NCBI GenBank assembly: GCA_031292555.1
Contig: JARLGV010000030.1
Span: 99,755 to 163,754, forward strand
Length of the DNA stretch: 64,000 nt
Source: Fimbriimonas sp.
Lineage (GTDB): Bacteria > Armatimonadota > Fimbriimonadia > Fimbriimonadales > Fimbriimonadaceae
Direction: 5' to 3'
Shown here piece after piece: positions 34,958 to 44,145 of the stretch. The position numbers and the translations under genes are program-made. Under the pieces are notes generated by a model that did not search any database, had not been told where the DNA came from, and worked only from the letters and a program-made list of their open reading frames with translations. How positions within the stretch are numbered: position 1 is the stretch's first letter; every line of letters begins with the position of its first letter.

Positions 34958-34971
34958 GGGACGAGCGTCCC
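34958..34971. promoter_or_regulatory. Operator-like palindrome before the large glycosidase gene
   Basis: GGGACG-AG-CGTCCC is a perfect 6+2+6 dyad ending 10 nt before the ATG at 34982, so a bound protein would cover the expected promoter or start region. Confidence 0.35.
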
Positions 34972-34981
34972 TGGATCGAAG

Positions 34982-37948
34982 ATGAATCCCCTTATAATTG
35001 CTCCGCTTCTCTTCACATTTGCGGGCCACCAGGCTCCAGTCGCGCCCGGTCGCTCTCAAGAGGCTTCCGCACCATTTTCCTTCTATCTCGTTCCAAGCGA
35101 TGTACTTGGATTTAAGGATTGTCCAAATGGGTTCCAAGTAACCTATGACGGCAGTATCAACAACGGCTTTGGCGAACTGGATCTTTTTGCCGGCGACGAC
35201 CTCAGGCCCATCGACCAACGGGTCAAAACACTTCATAGAGGCCACTACCCGATCGTCGAGTACAGTTTCACTCGCGAGGGGGCAACCTACCACGTAGAGT
35301 CGTTTGCTGCTCCGTCGAACCTCGATCCTCGCGAGAACCTAATCGCTTTCGTTCGGGTAACCGTGTCAAACGCCGGGAAGGTCCCGGTTGATGCGCACGT
35401 TGCCGCCAAGTTTGGCCCGCGAAAGGACTTCGCCCGGTCGTCGGTGGATTGTCGACCCTGGTACCAGGCAAAGTTCATGGACGACGGCCTGTTCAAGAGC
35501 GCCCTAGTAGATTCGATCCAGAATGGGGCCGTTACCCGCGGGGGTCATCTCCTGTACCTGTACAGCGGGACGCCACAGATCTACTCGAAATTGGGAGAAG
35601 TCGCTTACGACATTCCGCTCAAGCCCGGCCAAAGCGAATCCGTCGAGTTCAAGATTCCGTTCGTACCTGAACGACCGGAGTTCATCGCAACGACTCAGGC
35701 CATGGGATATGGTGACTACTTCACTCGTACCATCCGGTTCTGGGACGGGATCGCCCGAAAGGCGATGAGCGTGGACCTGAACGATCCTAAGGTCATCGAT
35801 GCCATGCGCACGAACCTGATATACGACCTGATCGCGCGAGATATCGAGGCCGATGGCAAACACTTCACTCAGACCGTCAACAAATTTCAGTATCACGGCT
35901 TCTTCATGCGCGATACGTCCTTCATTGCCCACAGCTACGACCTCCTGAATCTGCCTGAGGTCGCGCGGGAGACAATTGAGCGCTATCTGATCCGCGACGA
36001 ATCTGGCCACGTGGTCAAATTTCGGCGAGAGAGCCCGGACGACTGGGGCCAATCCCTTTGGGCGGTAGGAGCCCATTTCCGCGCAACCGGCGACCTGGCC
36101 TTCGCCCGCGAAGTCCACGCTGCGATCGCGCCCCATCTGGACGAATTCGTCAGGTCGACCTCCACCGATCCTCTGCATCTATGGCCGGTCGCCGGTCCCT
36201 ATGATAATGAGCTGATCGACGGACACTATACTAGCCACAACCTCTGGGCGCTACTCGGACTCAGCGAGGCTGAAAACCTCTCCCGCGCCGTCGGTGATTC
36301 TGCGAACGCCGAACGGGCACACCGGTATTACGTTGCGTTCCGCAAGACTTTCGTGAACCGCTTGGTCCTGCTCACCGCCAAAGACCAGGGATACATTCCT
36401 CCCGGCATGGACGATCCGCTCGCTGGCTACGATTGGGAGAACGCATCTGGCGGCGTCTATCCGTTCCGCGTCTTCCCGCCCGACCATCCCTGGGTGACCG
36501 CTACCGTCAATATGGAACGGGAATACAAATATCGAGAAGGCATTATGACCTGGGGGCCGAATGCATGGGCTGGAAAGGTGGCCGCGATGAAGGGAGCCGA
36601 CTTCGACCCGAACTTCCTACACGACTACGACACATTCCAGGTGGACGAAACGCTCCTTGCCAGAGGCGAGCAGCAGAAGGTTGTCGAGGATCTTTACTCC
36701 ACCCTCGTTCACACATCCTCTACCCATGGTGGATTCGAGACTTCGATTCGGCCCTGGGGAAACCGGGACCCGGACGGCAATTATCCTCCTCACGGTTGGT
36801 TTGCCGCCCGATATAACGAACTGGTGCGCAATATGCTGGTTCGAGAAGATGGTAACGCGCTGCACCTCTTCTCCGCCGTCGCACCAAAGTGGCTTGAACG
36901 CGGCCATTTGATTCGCGTTCAGCGAGCGGCCACGACCTTCGGAAACCTCGACTTTGAGATGACTCCGTCGCCCTCCGGCCTCAAGATCGGCATTCACCCG
37001 AAATGGCGAAGCAAGCCGAGACGTCTGGTTGTCCACCTTCCCTGGTTCGCATCGGCAACCGGCGCCCGTGCCGACCATCGGCGGGTAACGATCAAGGACA
37101 ACGCCGTATGGCTCGACCCCGACGTACGCGAGTTAACCGTTGACTGCCGATTGAATCCGATCCCAGGCCTCAGTTACGAGCGGGCGGTTCAGCTTTGGCT
37201 TCAAAAGGCATATGCGCCCAAGCCGGGAGAAGATACCGACCACCTGTTCGCAACCAATTCGCGCCCCCGCCTCGGCGATCCGGATACCACATTCGTTGAC
37301 AAATACGTCCTGACAATTCGTTCGACTACTAATTCTGGGACGATCCGCTATACCCTCGACGGCTCAATGCCAAGCCATAAATCGAAACGTTATGTCGGGC
37401 CGGTTACGCTCACGAAATCGGCCGTTATTCGAGCGATCGAGTTCGCTTCTGGAGGAACCCAGAGCGAAGAGCTGACGACCCAAGTCACCAAAGCCTCGTA
37501 CGTGCCGGCCACCGGCATCCAGGACGCGGCGCCCGGCATCGCCTACGACTACTATGAGGGCGCCATCACCCAGATGCCCAAGTTCGATGCCCTTACGCCT
37601 ACCCGTTCATCTGTCGCATTAACCGGAGCGCTCGAAGAAATCCCTCACCGGAGCGAGATCTTCGCCCTTCGCGAACGAGGCTACATCTCGATCGCAAAGA
37701 AAGGGATCTACACTTTCTGGACTGGCTCCGATGACGGCAGCAATCTATGGATCGACGATCGTCTGGTGGTGTCAAACGATGGGCCCCACGCCTACAAGGA
37801 GGTTCACGGCAAGATCGCTCTCGCCCCTGGCCCTCATCGTATCCGAATTGAGTACTTCGACTCGGGCGGAGCGAACTACCTTCGCCTGTTTTGGGCAGGA
37901 CCAGGGTTCGCCAAGCGCGGTTTCGCGGCCAACTCGATCTATCACTGA
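34982..37948 (+). CDS. Secreted six-hairpin-type glycosidase with PA14 domain
   Basis: A 988-residue enzyme with a weak signal peptide (MNPLIIAPLLFTFAGHQ). Residues about 30-245 form a beta-sandwich (NAGKVPVDAHVAAKFG), then a long helical part (about 250-640; GFFMRDTSFIAHSYDLLNLPEVARE, WGQSLWAVGAHFRATG, SGGVYPFR) looks like an (alpha/alpha)6 barrel of the rhamnosidase/glucosidase type. After a beta linker, residues about 770-840 match the chitobiase/hexosaminidase C-terminal Ig-like domain (TIRYTLDGSMPSHKSKRY). The last 150 residues are a PA14 domain (GYISIAKKGIYTFWTGSDDGSNLWIDDR), which binds glycans. The GH family and substrate are not certain. A terminator follows at 37955. Confidence 0.8.
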   Translation: MNPLIIAPLLFTFAGHQAPVAPGRSQEASAPFSFYLVPSDVLGFKDCPNGFQVTYDGSINNGFGELDLFAGDDLRPIDQRVKTLHRGHYPIVEYSFTREGATYHVESFAAPSNLDPRENLIAFVRVTVSNAGKVPVDAHVAAKFGPRKDFARSSVDCRPWYQAKFMDDGLFKSALVDSIQNGAVTRGGHLLYLYSGTPQIYSKLGEVAYDIPLKPGQSESVEFKIPFVPERPEFIATTQAMGYGDYFTRTIRFWDGIARKAMSVDLNDPKVIDAMRTNLIYDLIARDIEADGKHFTQTVNKFQYHGFFMRDTSFIAHSYDLLNLPEVARETIERYLIRDESGHVVKFRRESPDDWGQSLWAVGAHFRATGDLAFAREVHAAIAPHLDEFVRSTSTDPLHLWPVAGPYDNELIDGHYTSHNLWALLGLSEAENLSRAVGDSANAERAHRYYVAFRKTFVNRLVLLTAKDQGYIPPGMDDPLAGYDWENASGGVYPFRVFPPDHPWVTATVNMEREYKYREGIMTWGPNAWAGKVAAMKGADFDPNFLHDYDTFQVDETLLARGEQQKVVEDLYSTLVHTSSTHGGFETSIRPWGNRDPDGNYPPHGWFAARYNELVRNMLVREDGNALHLFSAVAPKWLERGHLIRVQRAATTFGNLDFEMTPSPSGLKIGIHPKWRSKPRRLVVHLPWFASATGARADHRRVTIKDNAVWLDPDVRELTVDCRLNPIPGLSYERAVQLWLQKAYAPKPGEDTDHLFATNSRPRLGDPDTTFVDKYVLTIRSTTNSGTIRYTLDGSMPSHKSKRYVGPVTLTKSAVIRAIEFASGGTQSEELTTQVTKASYVPATGIQDAAPGIAYDYYEGAITQMPKFDALTPTRSSVALTGALEEIPHRSEIFALRERGYISIAKKGIYTFWTGSDDGSNLWIDDRLVVSNDGPHAYKEVHGKIALAPGPHRIRIEYFDSGGANYLRLFWAGPGFAKRGFAANSIYH

Positions 37949-37954
37949 TTCACG

Positions 37955-37993
37955 GGCCGGTTTTGCGTGCATCCACGCCAAACCGGCCGTTTC
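37955..37993 (+). terminator. Terminator after the large glycosidase gene
   Basis: GGCCGGTTT pairs with AAACCGGCC, then one mismatch, then GCGTG with CACGC over a CATC loop; GTTTCG follows. Confidence 0.7.
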
Positions 37994-38023
37994 GTCGACG
38001 TAATTTACAGGTAAACCTGCGCC

Positions 38024-39028
38024 ATGGAATATCGATCGCTCGGGAGAACCGGGGTGCAGGTTTCGGCGGCATGCTTCGGCACGATGACGTTCGGGTGGGA
38101 ACCCAACGACTGGGGCTCGCACGAAGAGACGTCTATCCATCTCACTGACCTGGCGATCGACCTCGGAGTCAATTTCTTCGACACCGCCGACGTCTACGCT
38201 CGAGGCATAAGCGAGAAGATCCTCGGCAAGGCACTCAAAGGGGGCAAGCGAGAGAAGGTCGTGCTCGCAACGAAGTGTCACGGCAAGATGGACGACCATG
38301 ACCCCAACGCGTGGGGCAACTCGTACCGCCATATCGTTGAGGCCTGCGATGCTTCGCTGAAACGCCTCAAGACAGACTGGATTGACCTGTACCAGATCCA
38401 TCGCCCTCAACCGGCTATTCCGATCGACGAGACGATCCGTGCCCTGGACGACCTTCGTCGCGCCGGAAAGATCCGGTATGCCGGATGTTCGACCTTCGCG
38501 GCATGGCAGGTGTGCGAAGCGCACTACGTCGCCAAGTCGCTCGGAGCCGCCGGATTCGTGACCGAGCAACCGCCGTACAATTTGCTCGACCGGCGCATCG
38601 AGCGTGAGTTACTTCCATTCTGCAGAACCTACGGCTACGCCGTCATCCCCTGGTCCCCGCTTGCCGGCGGGATGCTGAGCGGCAAGTATTTGGACGGCAA
38701 GGTTGAGGGCGCCCGGTACTCAGCAAGCGACCCGGCAGGTAGGCTCAAGCAGGTACCGGCACAGCGAATGCTGCGCCTCAAGAAACTTGCGGAGCGGAAC
38801 GACATGTCGCTGGCCAAGCTAAGTCTCGCATGGGTCGCCTCCCAACCCGGTATCACGTCGCCGATCATCGGCGCCCGGAGCGAGGATCAACTTCGCGAGT
38901 CCATCGAGGCATGCCAGACGAAACTATCCGACAAGGTCCTCAAGCTGATTGACGAGATCTTCGAACCCGGTTTGCATTACGTGAACTACTATTCGGCCGC
39001 ATTCGGTCCGAACGAACGCTGCGCTTGA
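38024..39028 (+). CDS. Aldo/keto reductase (intact active site)
   Basis: A 334-residue NADP-dependent oxidoreductase starting MEYRSLGRTGVQVSAACFGTMTFG. The full catalytic tetrad is visible: Asp53 and Tyr58 (FFDTADVYARG), Lys84 (LATKCHGK) and His126 (DLYQIHRPQP). The C-terminal cofactor region SPIIGARSEDQLRESIEA is normal. The subfamily resembles YhdN/AKR11-13-type proteins that reduce various aldehydes and ketones. A small palindrome CAGGTAAACCTG lies 4 nt before the start; GGTAAACCTGC also precedes the sulfatase start. It converges with the response-regulator operon, 1 bp apart. Confidence 0.9.
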   Translation: MEYRSLGRTGVQVSAACFGTMTFGWEPNDWGSHEETSIHLTDLAIDLGVNFFDTADVYARGISEKILGKALKGGKREKVVLATKCHGKMDDHDPNAWGNSYRHIVEACDASLKRLKTDWIDLYQIHRPQPAIPIDETIRALDDLRRAGKIRYAGCSTFAAWQVCEAHYVAKSLGAAGFVTEQPPYNLLDRRIERELLPFCRTYGYAVIPWSPLAGGMLSGKYLDGKVEGARYSASDPAGRLKQVPAQRMLRLKKLAERNDMSLAKLSLAWVASQPGITSPIIGARSEDQLRESIEACQTKLSDKVLKLIDEIFEPGLHYVNYYSAAFGPNERCA

Positions 39029-39029
39029 C

Positions 39030-39701
39030 CTAGTCGCTCTGATTGGCCGTAATGCCGCTCTCTTTGGCGAGCATCGCGGCCTCTGCCCGGTCGTTGACAT
39101 GCAGCTTCTTGAGGATACTGCCGACATGGCTCTTCACCGTCTTCTCGCTAAGAAATAGCTTGTCGGCGATCGCCGCGTTCTTCATTCCGGCCGCCAGGCA
39201 TTCGAGTACCTCCACCTCCCGGCGGCTGAGTTCGGCGAACAGCTTCCGATTGTGGATGGCGGATTGGGATAGCCGGGTGAACTCCGACATTACCCTCGTG
39301 ACGAGCGCAGGGCTCAAAGAGCCTTCGCCTTGGTAGGCAGAACGGACGACCCCTACGATCTCGTCCAACCGGGAATCCTTCAGAATGTATCCCAGGGCGC
39401 CGGCCTTGATCGCGGAGAACACGTTCTCATCATCGCCGAACTTCGTCAGGATGACCACCTGAGCGTGGGGTAGCTTCTCCCGTATCTGCCGGGTTGCCTC
39501 GATCCCATTCAACCTCGGCATCTCAATGTCCATCAGGATTACATCGGGCCGTACGACGACGGCTTCCGAGACTGCCTGCAGACCGTTTGCGACTTCGGAG
39601 ACGACCAATAGGTCGGGTTCGAGCCGAATCAATTCGGTCAAGGTGCGTCGAAGCACGCTATCGTCTTCGGCCACCAAAACCCGTATTCGTTCACTAGACA
39701 T
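39030..39701 (-). CDS. NarL/FixJ-family response regulator
   Basis: A 223-residue DNA-binding response regulator. The receiver starts RVLVAEDDSVLRRTL (acidic pair) and has the phospho-acceptor Asp in PDVILMDIEMPRLNG, the Thr in ILTKFG and the Lys in YILKDSRLDE. The C-terminal LuxR-type helix-turn-helix is REVEVLECLAAGMKNAAIADKLFLSEKTVKSHVGSILKKL (read as two helices around the IADKL/EKTVKSHV turn). It overlaps the histidine kinase gene by 8 bp and is its likely partner. Targets are unknown. Confidence 0.93.
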   Translation of the reverse strand: MSSERIRVLVAEDDSVLRRTLTELIRLEPDLLVVSEVANGLQAVSEAVVVRPDVILMDIEMPRLNGIEATRQIREKLPHAQVVILTKFGDDENVFSAIKAGALGYILKDSRLDEIVGVVRSAYQGEGSLSPALVTRVMSEFTRLSQSAIHNRKLFAELSRREVEVLECLAAGMKNAAIADKLFLSEKTVKSHVGSILKKLHVNDRAEAAMLAKESGITANQSD

Positions 39702-40890
39702 GTTCCACCCCTATTCTAAACTTAGCCTCGATCCGCGTTCCCTTTCCACGCCCGGATTCGATCGCCAATTCCCCACCCAGGCTATCTGCCCTCCATTTCA
39801 TCCCTTCCAGTCCGACGCCCGATCCGGAGCCGTCTCGTTCGAAACCCACACCGTCGTCGCTCACCACGAGTCGAATGGTTGAGTCGACGAACTCGATGGA
39901 GACCGACACCGACTGCGCTTTAGCGTGTTTCACGACGTTCGCAAGAGACTCTTGCGCAATTCTGAAGAGGGCGTTCTCCAATTCCGGGGTCGTCGATTCG
40001 ACGCCGGTAACCTCGAACACAAGTCTCAATTGGTGTCGCTCGCATATGTTATGGGCGTATTGCCTCAAGGCAGGCACAAAACCGCTAGACAGGGCCGGCG
40101 TCCTCAAACGTTGGACCAAAAACCTCAGTTCATCCGCCGCTTGCCTGGCGTTCTCCCGGCCCTCGCTGGCCAGTTCGCTGGCTCGGGTTCCGTTCTTCTC
40201 GGCGACCCGTGAGATCAGTTCGAGTTGAGAGGCGATCGAAATCAGGTGGCCCTGAACTCCGTCATGCATCTCCATCGCGATGCGGTTCCGGTCCGCCTCG
40301 ACGCCCAGGCGCTCGCGATATCCGGCTGCAATCAGCGCCTGATACGCCATCAGGCTCGAGATCGACAAAAGGAAAAGGATCCGAAAGCCGACATTGAGCG
40401 GATCGGCCAACAAGTCCCGAAAGCTGGTCGGCACGCGCTCGCTGATCAGAGGATCGGCCACGAGGGTCGTGAGGACCGTTCCCAATATGACCATCCAGCC
40501 GACCCGTAGCGTCCACCGCACGTTTGTAGTACCGGAAGCCTGCACGATCGGCAGGAAGTAGAGGAGGGTCAGGTTGCTCATCGGCCCCAAGCGAGTGACG
40601 CACAAGATCGATGTGATGAGCGCGACATCAATCGGGGGAAAGACCACCCACCACCTTAGGTTGGGAGGATCCTTGTACGCAACCCACGTTCGTCCGAACA
40701 TATAGGCCAGCGTCACGACGACGATCCATCGGAGACTGGCGAACGCATCAGGTTCAAGGATCTTTTTCGTTCGAGGATCGAAAACCCACCACACCAGGAA
40801 AGGCACGCAGACCCAGACGTGAAGTAGATAGACGACGTGCTGCGCCCGTCGAGAAGACAGGTCCGATGCAAACCGCTCGATCAGTTTCAT
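39694..40890 (-). CDS. Sensor histidine kinase, HisKA_3 type
   Basis: A 398-residue membrane kinase. Five or six hydrophobic helices fill residues 15-185 (VYLLHVWVCVPFLVWWVF, WIVVVTLAYMFGRTW, LTLLYFLPIVQASG, ILFLLSISSLMAYQ) with hardly any loops, so it probably senses within or close to the membrane. The dimerisation domain has the NarX-like H-box EMHDGVQGHLISIASQLE, followed by HATPase_c (FRIAQESLANVVKHAKA, SDDGVGFE, GLEGMKWRADSLGG). It is co-transcribed with the NarL-type regulator. A TAAGCT hexamer ends 8 nt before the ATG. Confidence 0.9.
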   Translation of the reverse strand: MKLIERFASDLSSRRAQHVVYLLHVWVCVPFLVWWVFDPRTKKILEPDAFASLRWIVVVTLAYMFGRTWVAYKDPPNLRWWVVFPPIDVALITSILCVTRLGPMSNLTLLYFLPIVQASGTTNVRWTLRVGWMVILGTVLTTLVADPLISERVPTSFRDLLADPLNVGFRILFLLSISSLMAYQALIAAGYRERLGVEADRNRIAMEMHDGVQGHLISIASQLELISRVAEKNGTRASELASEGRENARQAADELRFLVQRLRTPALSSGFVPALRQYAHNICERHQLRLVFEVTGVESTTPELENALFRIAQESLANVVKHAKAQSVSVSIEFVDSTIRLVVSDDGVGFERDGSGSGVGLEGMKWRADSLGGELAIESGRGKGTRIEAKFRIGVEHV

Positions 40891-40948
40891 CCGATACTAG
40901 CTTAACCCGTGCTTGATGCTTCCGGTGCCGGTCAAGCCGTGTGATCGG

Positions 40949-40980
40949 CTAAAGAAAGACCTGGCGCCATGGGCGCCAGG
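40949..40980 (-). terminator. Minus-strand terminator before the kinase gene
   Basis: CCTGGCGCC (40960-40968) pairs perfectly with GGCGCCAGG (40972-40980) over an ATG loop. On the minus strand TCTTTCTTT follows. It would end transcripts from the small gene at 41147 and insulate the two-component operon. Confidence 0.65.
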
Positions 40981-41146
40981 CAGGTTGGGCCTCTCCTTTC
41001 AATGCCCATTTGTGGATGGCCAATTGCCTTCCAACGGACATCAGTGTATGGGGGCGGATGAGAGTCCCAGGACTTTCGGAGCCCGGTTTTGGCAGGGCCC
41101 CGTAGGTCCAAAGCGGAATATTGGGTCCTTTGGGCTACCGGATGAC

Positions 41147-41395
41147 TCAGGCCGATTTGGCGAACATGCCATAAAGCGTCTCACGAGCATGCTTGACCCG
41201 ATCCTTCTCTACCAGCGTTGGGTGAACTGTGCTGAATCGCCGTCGGCAACGCTCAAACAACAGAAGCTTCTCTTCAGCTGTCAGGTCGTCCCACCGGTTC
41301 GCAGTTTTTGCGATTTCGTTATAGATCAACGGCCGGTTGTGGGTGTGGTCGGCAAAGAAGTGAAGAACGTCTTTGATCTGCTCGTCTGGGCTCAT
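41147..41395 (-). CDS. Hypothetical protein, 82 residues
   Basis: A small, charged, mostly helical cytosolic protein (IKDVLHFFADHTHNRPLIYNEIAKTANRWDDLTAEEKLLLFERCRRRF). I do not recognise a family. It is accepted as real because a perfect TATAAT ends 6 nt before its ATG, a terminator hairpin lies downstream, and the composition is protein-like. It neighbours the toxin-antitoxin pair but is 170 bp away from it. Function unknown. Confidence 0.65.
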   Translation of the reverse strand: MSPDEQIKDVLHFFADHTHNRPLIYNEIAKTANRWDDLTAEEKLLLFERCRRRFSTVHPTLVEKDRVKHARETLYGMFAKSA

Positions 41396-41401
41396 GAGAC
41401 C

Positions 41402-41407
41402 ATTATA
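41402..41407 (-). promoter_or_regulatory. -10 element, leaderless-type promoter
   Basis: Consensus TATAAT on the minus strand, ending 6 nt before the ATG at 41395. This is the best single case in the window. Confidence 0.6.
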
Positions 41408-41568
41408 GTATATCTTTGTCTACTTGTTAGGCTCTTTCGCCAAAAAAGCCTCGTTTAGCTTCGCGCAAGGAATGCGGTATTGCCCTCCTGTCATCACACT
41501 GAACCCGGCGGTTGGCATTGCACTGAGTGCCACGTTCCCCTCTTAGACCTTGTACGGGAGACCTTCGC

Positions 41569-41967
41569 TTACCAGAGAACAGAAACTGGATATTGGGCAA
41601 TTACGGGATCGGCGGTCACGATGGTCAGGCCTTCCACGATCGCCTGGGCGATCAGCATGCGATCGAATGGATCGTCGTGTATTCTTGGAAGCTTGTCGAG
41701 CAACGCCACGTGTTCGACGCTCGGCGCCAGAAAGCCTGCATGGAGTTCTTTGGCAAATCGCGCAGCAGTGCGCTCGGCGCTTTCCTTCAAAGGAAGTTTG
41801 CCGACGGCGTGCTTGATCTGCATCTCCCAAACCGAGACCACACTCACCTGCCGAAACACGTCGGCGTCGGCGATCACCTTCCGGGCGGGGACCGTCAGCC
41901 GACGCGGATCGACCGCTGACCAAATGAACACGTTTGTGTCGAGGAGCAAGCGCAGGCTATTCGCCAT
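41569..41967 (-). CDS. VapC-like PIN-domain toxin
   Basis: A 132-residue type II toxin. The PIN domain acidic set is complete: Asp in RLLLDTNVFIW, Glu in VSVWEMQIK, Asp in DPFDRMLIAQA and Asp in IVTADPVI. These coordinate Mg2+ for cleavage of RNA. The subgroup is the one paired with Phd/YefM antitoxins. Its start overlaps the antitoxin stop by 11 bp, the usual coupled layout with the antitoxin gene first. No sign of frame damage, so the module looks functional. Confidence 0.9.
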   Translation of the reverse strand: MANSLRLLLDTNVFIWSAVDPRRLTVPARKVIADADVFRQVSVVSVWEMQIKHAVGKLPLKESAERTAARFAKELHAGFLAPSVEHVALLDKLPRIHDDPFDRMLIAQAIVEGLTIVTADPVIAQYPVSVLW

Positions 41968-42187
41968 ACCACTCCTTCATCTCTTCCGTGGTCAGAGGGG
42001 CGAAGGCCGCCTCCGGAATCTCGAATTCGCCGGCAAAGGCCCCGAGTTTGATCTCCGCTGAGCGAATGGGGCGAATCTCGAAAATCGCCATGTTCTCGCG
42101 AGTAACGACGACGGTTTCACCCGATTCCACACGCTTGAGGATTTCGACCAAGTGTGCCTTTAGGTCTTGAACACTTATCAAATCCAC
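41957..42187 (-). CDS. Phd/YefM-family antitoxin
   Basis: A 76-residue antitoxin. The N-terminal DNA-binding half matches the Phd/YefM fold (LISVQDLKAHLVEILKRVESGETVVVTRENMAIFEI) and the acidic, flexible C-terminal half (PEAAFAPLTTEEMKEWYGE) would wrap around the toxin. It should also repress the pair's own promoter. The start codon is GTG, with CATAAT ending 5 nt upstream. Confidence 0.85.
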   Translation of the reverse strand: MDLISVQDLKAHLVEILKRVESGETVVVTRENMAIFEIRPIRSAEIKLGAFAGEFEIPEAAFAPLTTEEMKEWYGE

Positions 42188-42192
42188 CGTTC

Positions 42193-42198
42193 ATTATG
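42193..42198 (-). promoter_or_regulatory. -10 element, leaderless-type promoter
   Basis: CATAAT on the minus strand ends 5 nt before the antitoxin GTG. Confidence 0.45.
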
Positions 42199-42243
42199 GC
42201 GGTTAGGCCCAATCCAAAGCCGAACGAACCAGGCAGGATGGCT

Positions 42244-42249
42244 TAGAAT
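42244..42249 (+). promoter_or_regulatory. -10 element, leaderless-type promoter
   Basis: TAGAAT ends 6 nt before the ATG of the SRAP gene at 42256. Confidence 0.5.
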
Positions 42250-42255
42250 CAGAGC

Positions 42256-42960
42256 ATGTGCACAGCCGGATATTTCGCATCGCGAGCACGGGCTCAAGTA
42301 GATGGCGACGTGCGTGACTTCTTCCGCACCATCGAAGAACTCGCCGGAATACCCAAGACCAGGATTCGCCCGACCAACGACAGTCCGTTCGTTCGACTTG
42401 AGGAAGATGGGCAACGCCATTTGCGACTCTTGCGCTGGGGACTTGTTCCTGCATGGTCCAAAACCGAGAAGTTTCCATACCCGACGTACAACGCGCGCGC
42501 CGAAACCGTCACCGAAAAGGCGACGTTCCGTGAGCCTTTCAGACGTCGCAGAGGACTGATGACGTGGATCAGCTACGTAGAATGGCGCGATGAACAAGGC
42601 GCCAAGATTCCGTACGAGTTCTCGCTTGCCAGCGGCGAACCAATCGCGTTTGCCGGTCTATGGGATCGTTGGGGGAGTGGCGACTCCGCTTTCGAATCCT
42701 GCACGATGATCACCTGCGAGCCGAACGACTTGGCGGCGCCCTACCACGACCGGATGCCGGTGATCCTCCAACCGGAGGATTTCGACGGATGGATGGACCC
42801 GAAGTCGGACCCGAAAGACCTGCTGGCGCTGCTTCGTCCGCTTCCGGCTGAACAGATGGTAGCCGTCCCAGCGAACCCGGACGATTTCAAACGACCGTCG
42901 TCCAAAACGAAGAAGCCGGAGACAGCTCAACCGCCTCCGGCTTCACTCTTCGATTTCTAG
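42256..42960 (+). CDS. SRAP-domain protein (YedK/HMCES family)
   Basis: A 234-residue protein that would form a thiazolidine cross-link with abasic sites in single-stranded DNA through Cys2 once Met1 is removed. Cys2 is present (M-C-T-A-G), although the usual next residues G-R are T-A. Other conserved elements are LLRWGLVPAWSK, the NARAET motif, the SYVEW strand in place of the common FYEW, and the active-site His in HDRMPVIL. A Lys/Pro-rich tail follows. The start is fixed by the need for Cys at position 2. It converges with metK, 4 bp apart. Confidence 0.9.
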   Translation: MCTAGYFASRARAQVDGDVRDFFRTIEELAGIPKTRIRPTNDSPFVRLEEDGQRHLRLLRWGLVPAWSKTEKFPYPTYNARAETVTEKATFREPFRRRRGLMTWISYVEWRDEQGAKIPYEFSLASGEPIAFAGLWDRWGSGDSAFESCTMITCEPNDLAAPYHDRMPVILQPEDFDGWMDPKSDPKDLLALLRPLPAEQMVAVPANPDDFKRPSSKTKKPETAQPPPASLFDF

Positions 42961-42964
42961 CCGA

Positions 42965-44092
42965 TCAACCGCGAAGCGCTTCCGCGCCCTTTGTGCTCTC
43001 CCACGGAAACTCGGGGTTTCCGAAGTGACCGTTCTTAGCGGTCGGAAGGTACGGGATATTCAGGAGGTTCAGGTACTTGATGATTCCCGCCGGTGAAAGA
43101 TCGTAGGCGTCGACGACGCGTCGCTGGATCTCGTCCGGATCGATCGTCTCGGTCCCAAACGTCTCCACGTTAACTGCCACCGGTTGGGCTACGCCGATCG
43201 CGTAAGCGAACTGAACTACCACGCGCTCCGCCAAGCCCGCCTCCACAATGTTCTTCGCCACGTGACGGGCCATGTAAGCGGCTGAGCGATCGACCTTCGT
43301 CGGATCCTTGCCCGAGAAGGCTCCGCCGCCGTGAGGCGCCAAGCCACCGTACGTGTCCACGATGATCTTGCGACCGGTTACGCCGGTATCGCCTTGGGGT
43401 CCGCCGATGACGAACTGGCCAGTCGGATTGATGTGATACGTAATCGGTCCGTCGACATACTCGGTATAGGCCTCGAGAACAGGCTTGATGATCCGTGTCC
43501 GGACGATCTCCTGAATTCCCGCCAGCGTCAGTGCGGGGGAATGCTGGGCCGAAACCACAATCGTGTTTATCTTGACCGGCTTCCCTTTCGCGTCGTAATC
43601 CACCGATACCTGGCTCTTAACGTCCGGCCGCAGTCCGAGATTCGGATGCTTTCGCCGAATCTCCGCCGCCTGTCTGGTCAGCGCGTGGGCGATCGAGATA
43701 GGCAGCGGCATCAGTTCGGGCGTTTCCCTAGTGGCGTAGCCGAACATCATGCCCTGGTCTCCCGCTCCACCGGTGTCGACACCCATCGCGATGTCGTCCG
43801 ATTGCCCTTGAATGGCGACCAACACGCCGCATGTATTGCCGTCGAATCCTAGGTCGGTATCCGTGTAGCCCGCTTCAGTAACCGTCTTGCGAACCACCCT
43901 GGCGACATCCACATATCCTTTTGTCGTAACCTCGCCGGCAACCACCGCGACGCCTCTAGTAAGGAGGGTTTCGATCGCGACCCGGCTGTTTTTGTCTTGC
44001 TCGAGGAAGGCGTCGAGCAACGCGTCCGAAATCTGATCGGCGAGTTTGTCCGGGTGCCCCTCGCTGACGCTTTCCGATGTATAAATCCTCAT
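42965..44092 (-). CDS. metK: S-adenosylmethionine synthetase
   Basis: A 375-residue enzyme joining ATP and methionine to make SAM. The N-terminal [24 protein letters not shown] sets the start at 44092; the frame extends 53 residues upstream without conservation. The methionine/ATP motifs [12 protein letters not shown], the [18 protein letters not shown] loop and the C-terminal FGNPEFPWE are all present. AAAGGA lies immediately before the ATG. No SAM riboswitch is seen. The sulfatase gene precedes it on the same strand by 53 bp. Confidence 0.96.
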   Translation of the reverse strand: MRIYTSESVSEGHPDKLADQISDALLDAFLEQDKNSRVAIETLLTRGVAVVAGEVTTKGYVDVARVVRKTVTEAGYTDTDLGFDGNTCGVLVAIQGQSDDIAMGVDTGGAGDQGMMFGYATRETPELMPLPISIAHALTRQAAEIRRKHPNLGLRPDVKSQVSVDYDAKGKPVKINTIVVSAQHSPALTLAGIQEIVRTRIIKPVLEAYTEYVDGPITYHINPTGQFVIGGPQGDTGVTGRKIIVDTYGGLAPHGGGAFSGKDPTKVDRSAAYMARHVAKNIVEAGLAERVVVQFAYAIGVAQPVAVNVETFGTETIDPDEIQRRVVDAYDLSPAGIIKYLNLLNIPYLPTAKNGHFGNPEFPWESTKGAEALRG

Positions 44093-44145
44093 TTCCTTTC
44101 CCAAGAGGGTACCCCGTCTCGATAAATCGGGGGCAAAACCCGCCC

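Noticed and set aside
37771..37788. GTGTCAAACGATGGGCC, partly matching the LacI-type operator.
   Set aside because: It lies deep inside the large glycosidase coding region, far from any promoter, and the dyad is poor.
41480..42061. 193-residue plus-strand frame across the toxin-antitoxin locus.
   Set aside because: It is antisense to the VapC and Phd genes, both of which have clear family motifs.
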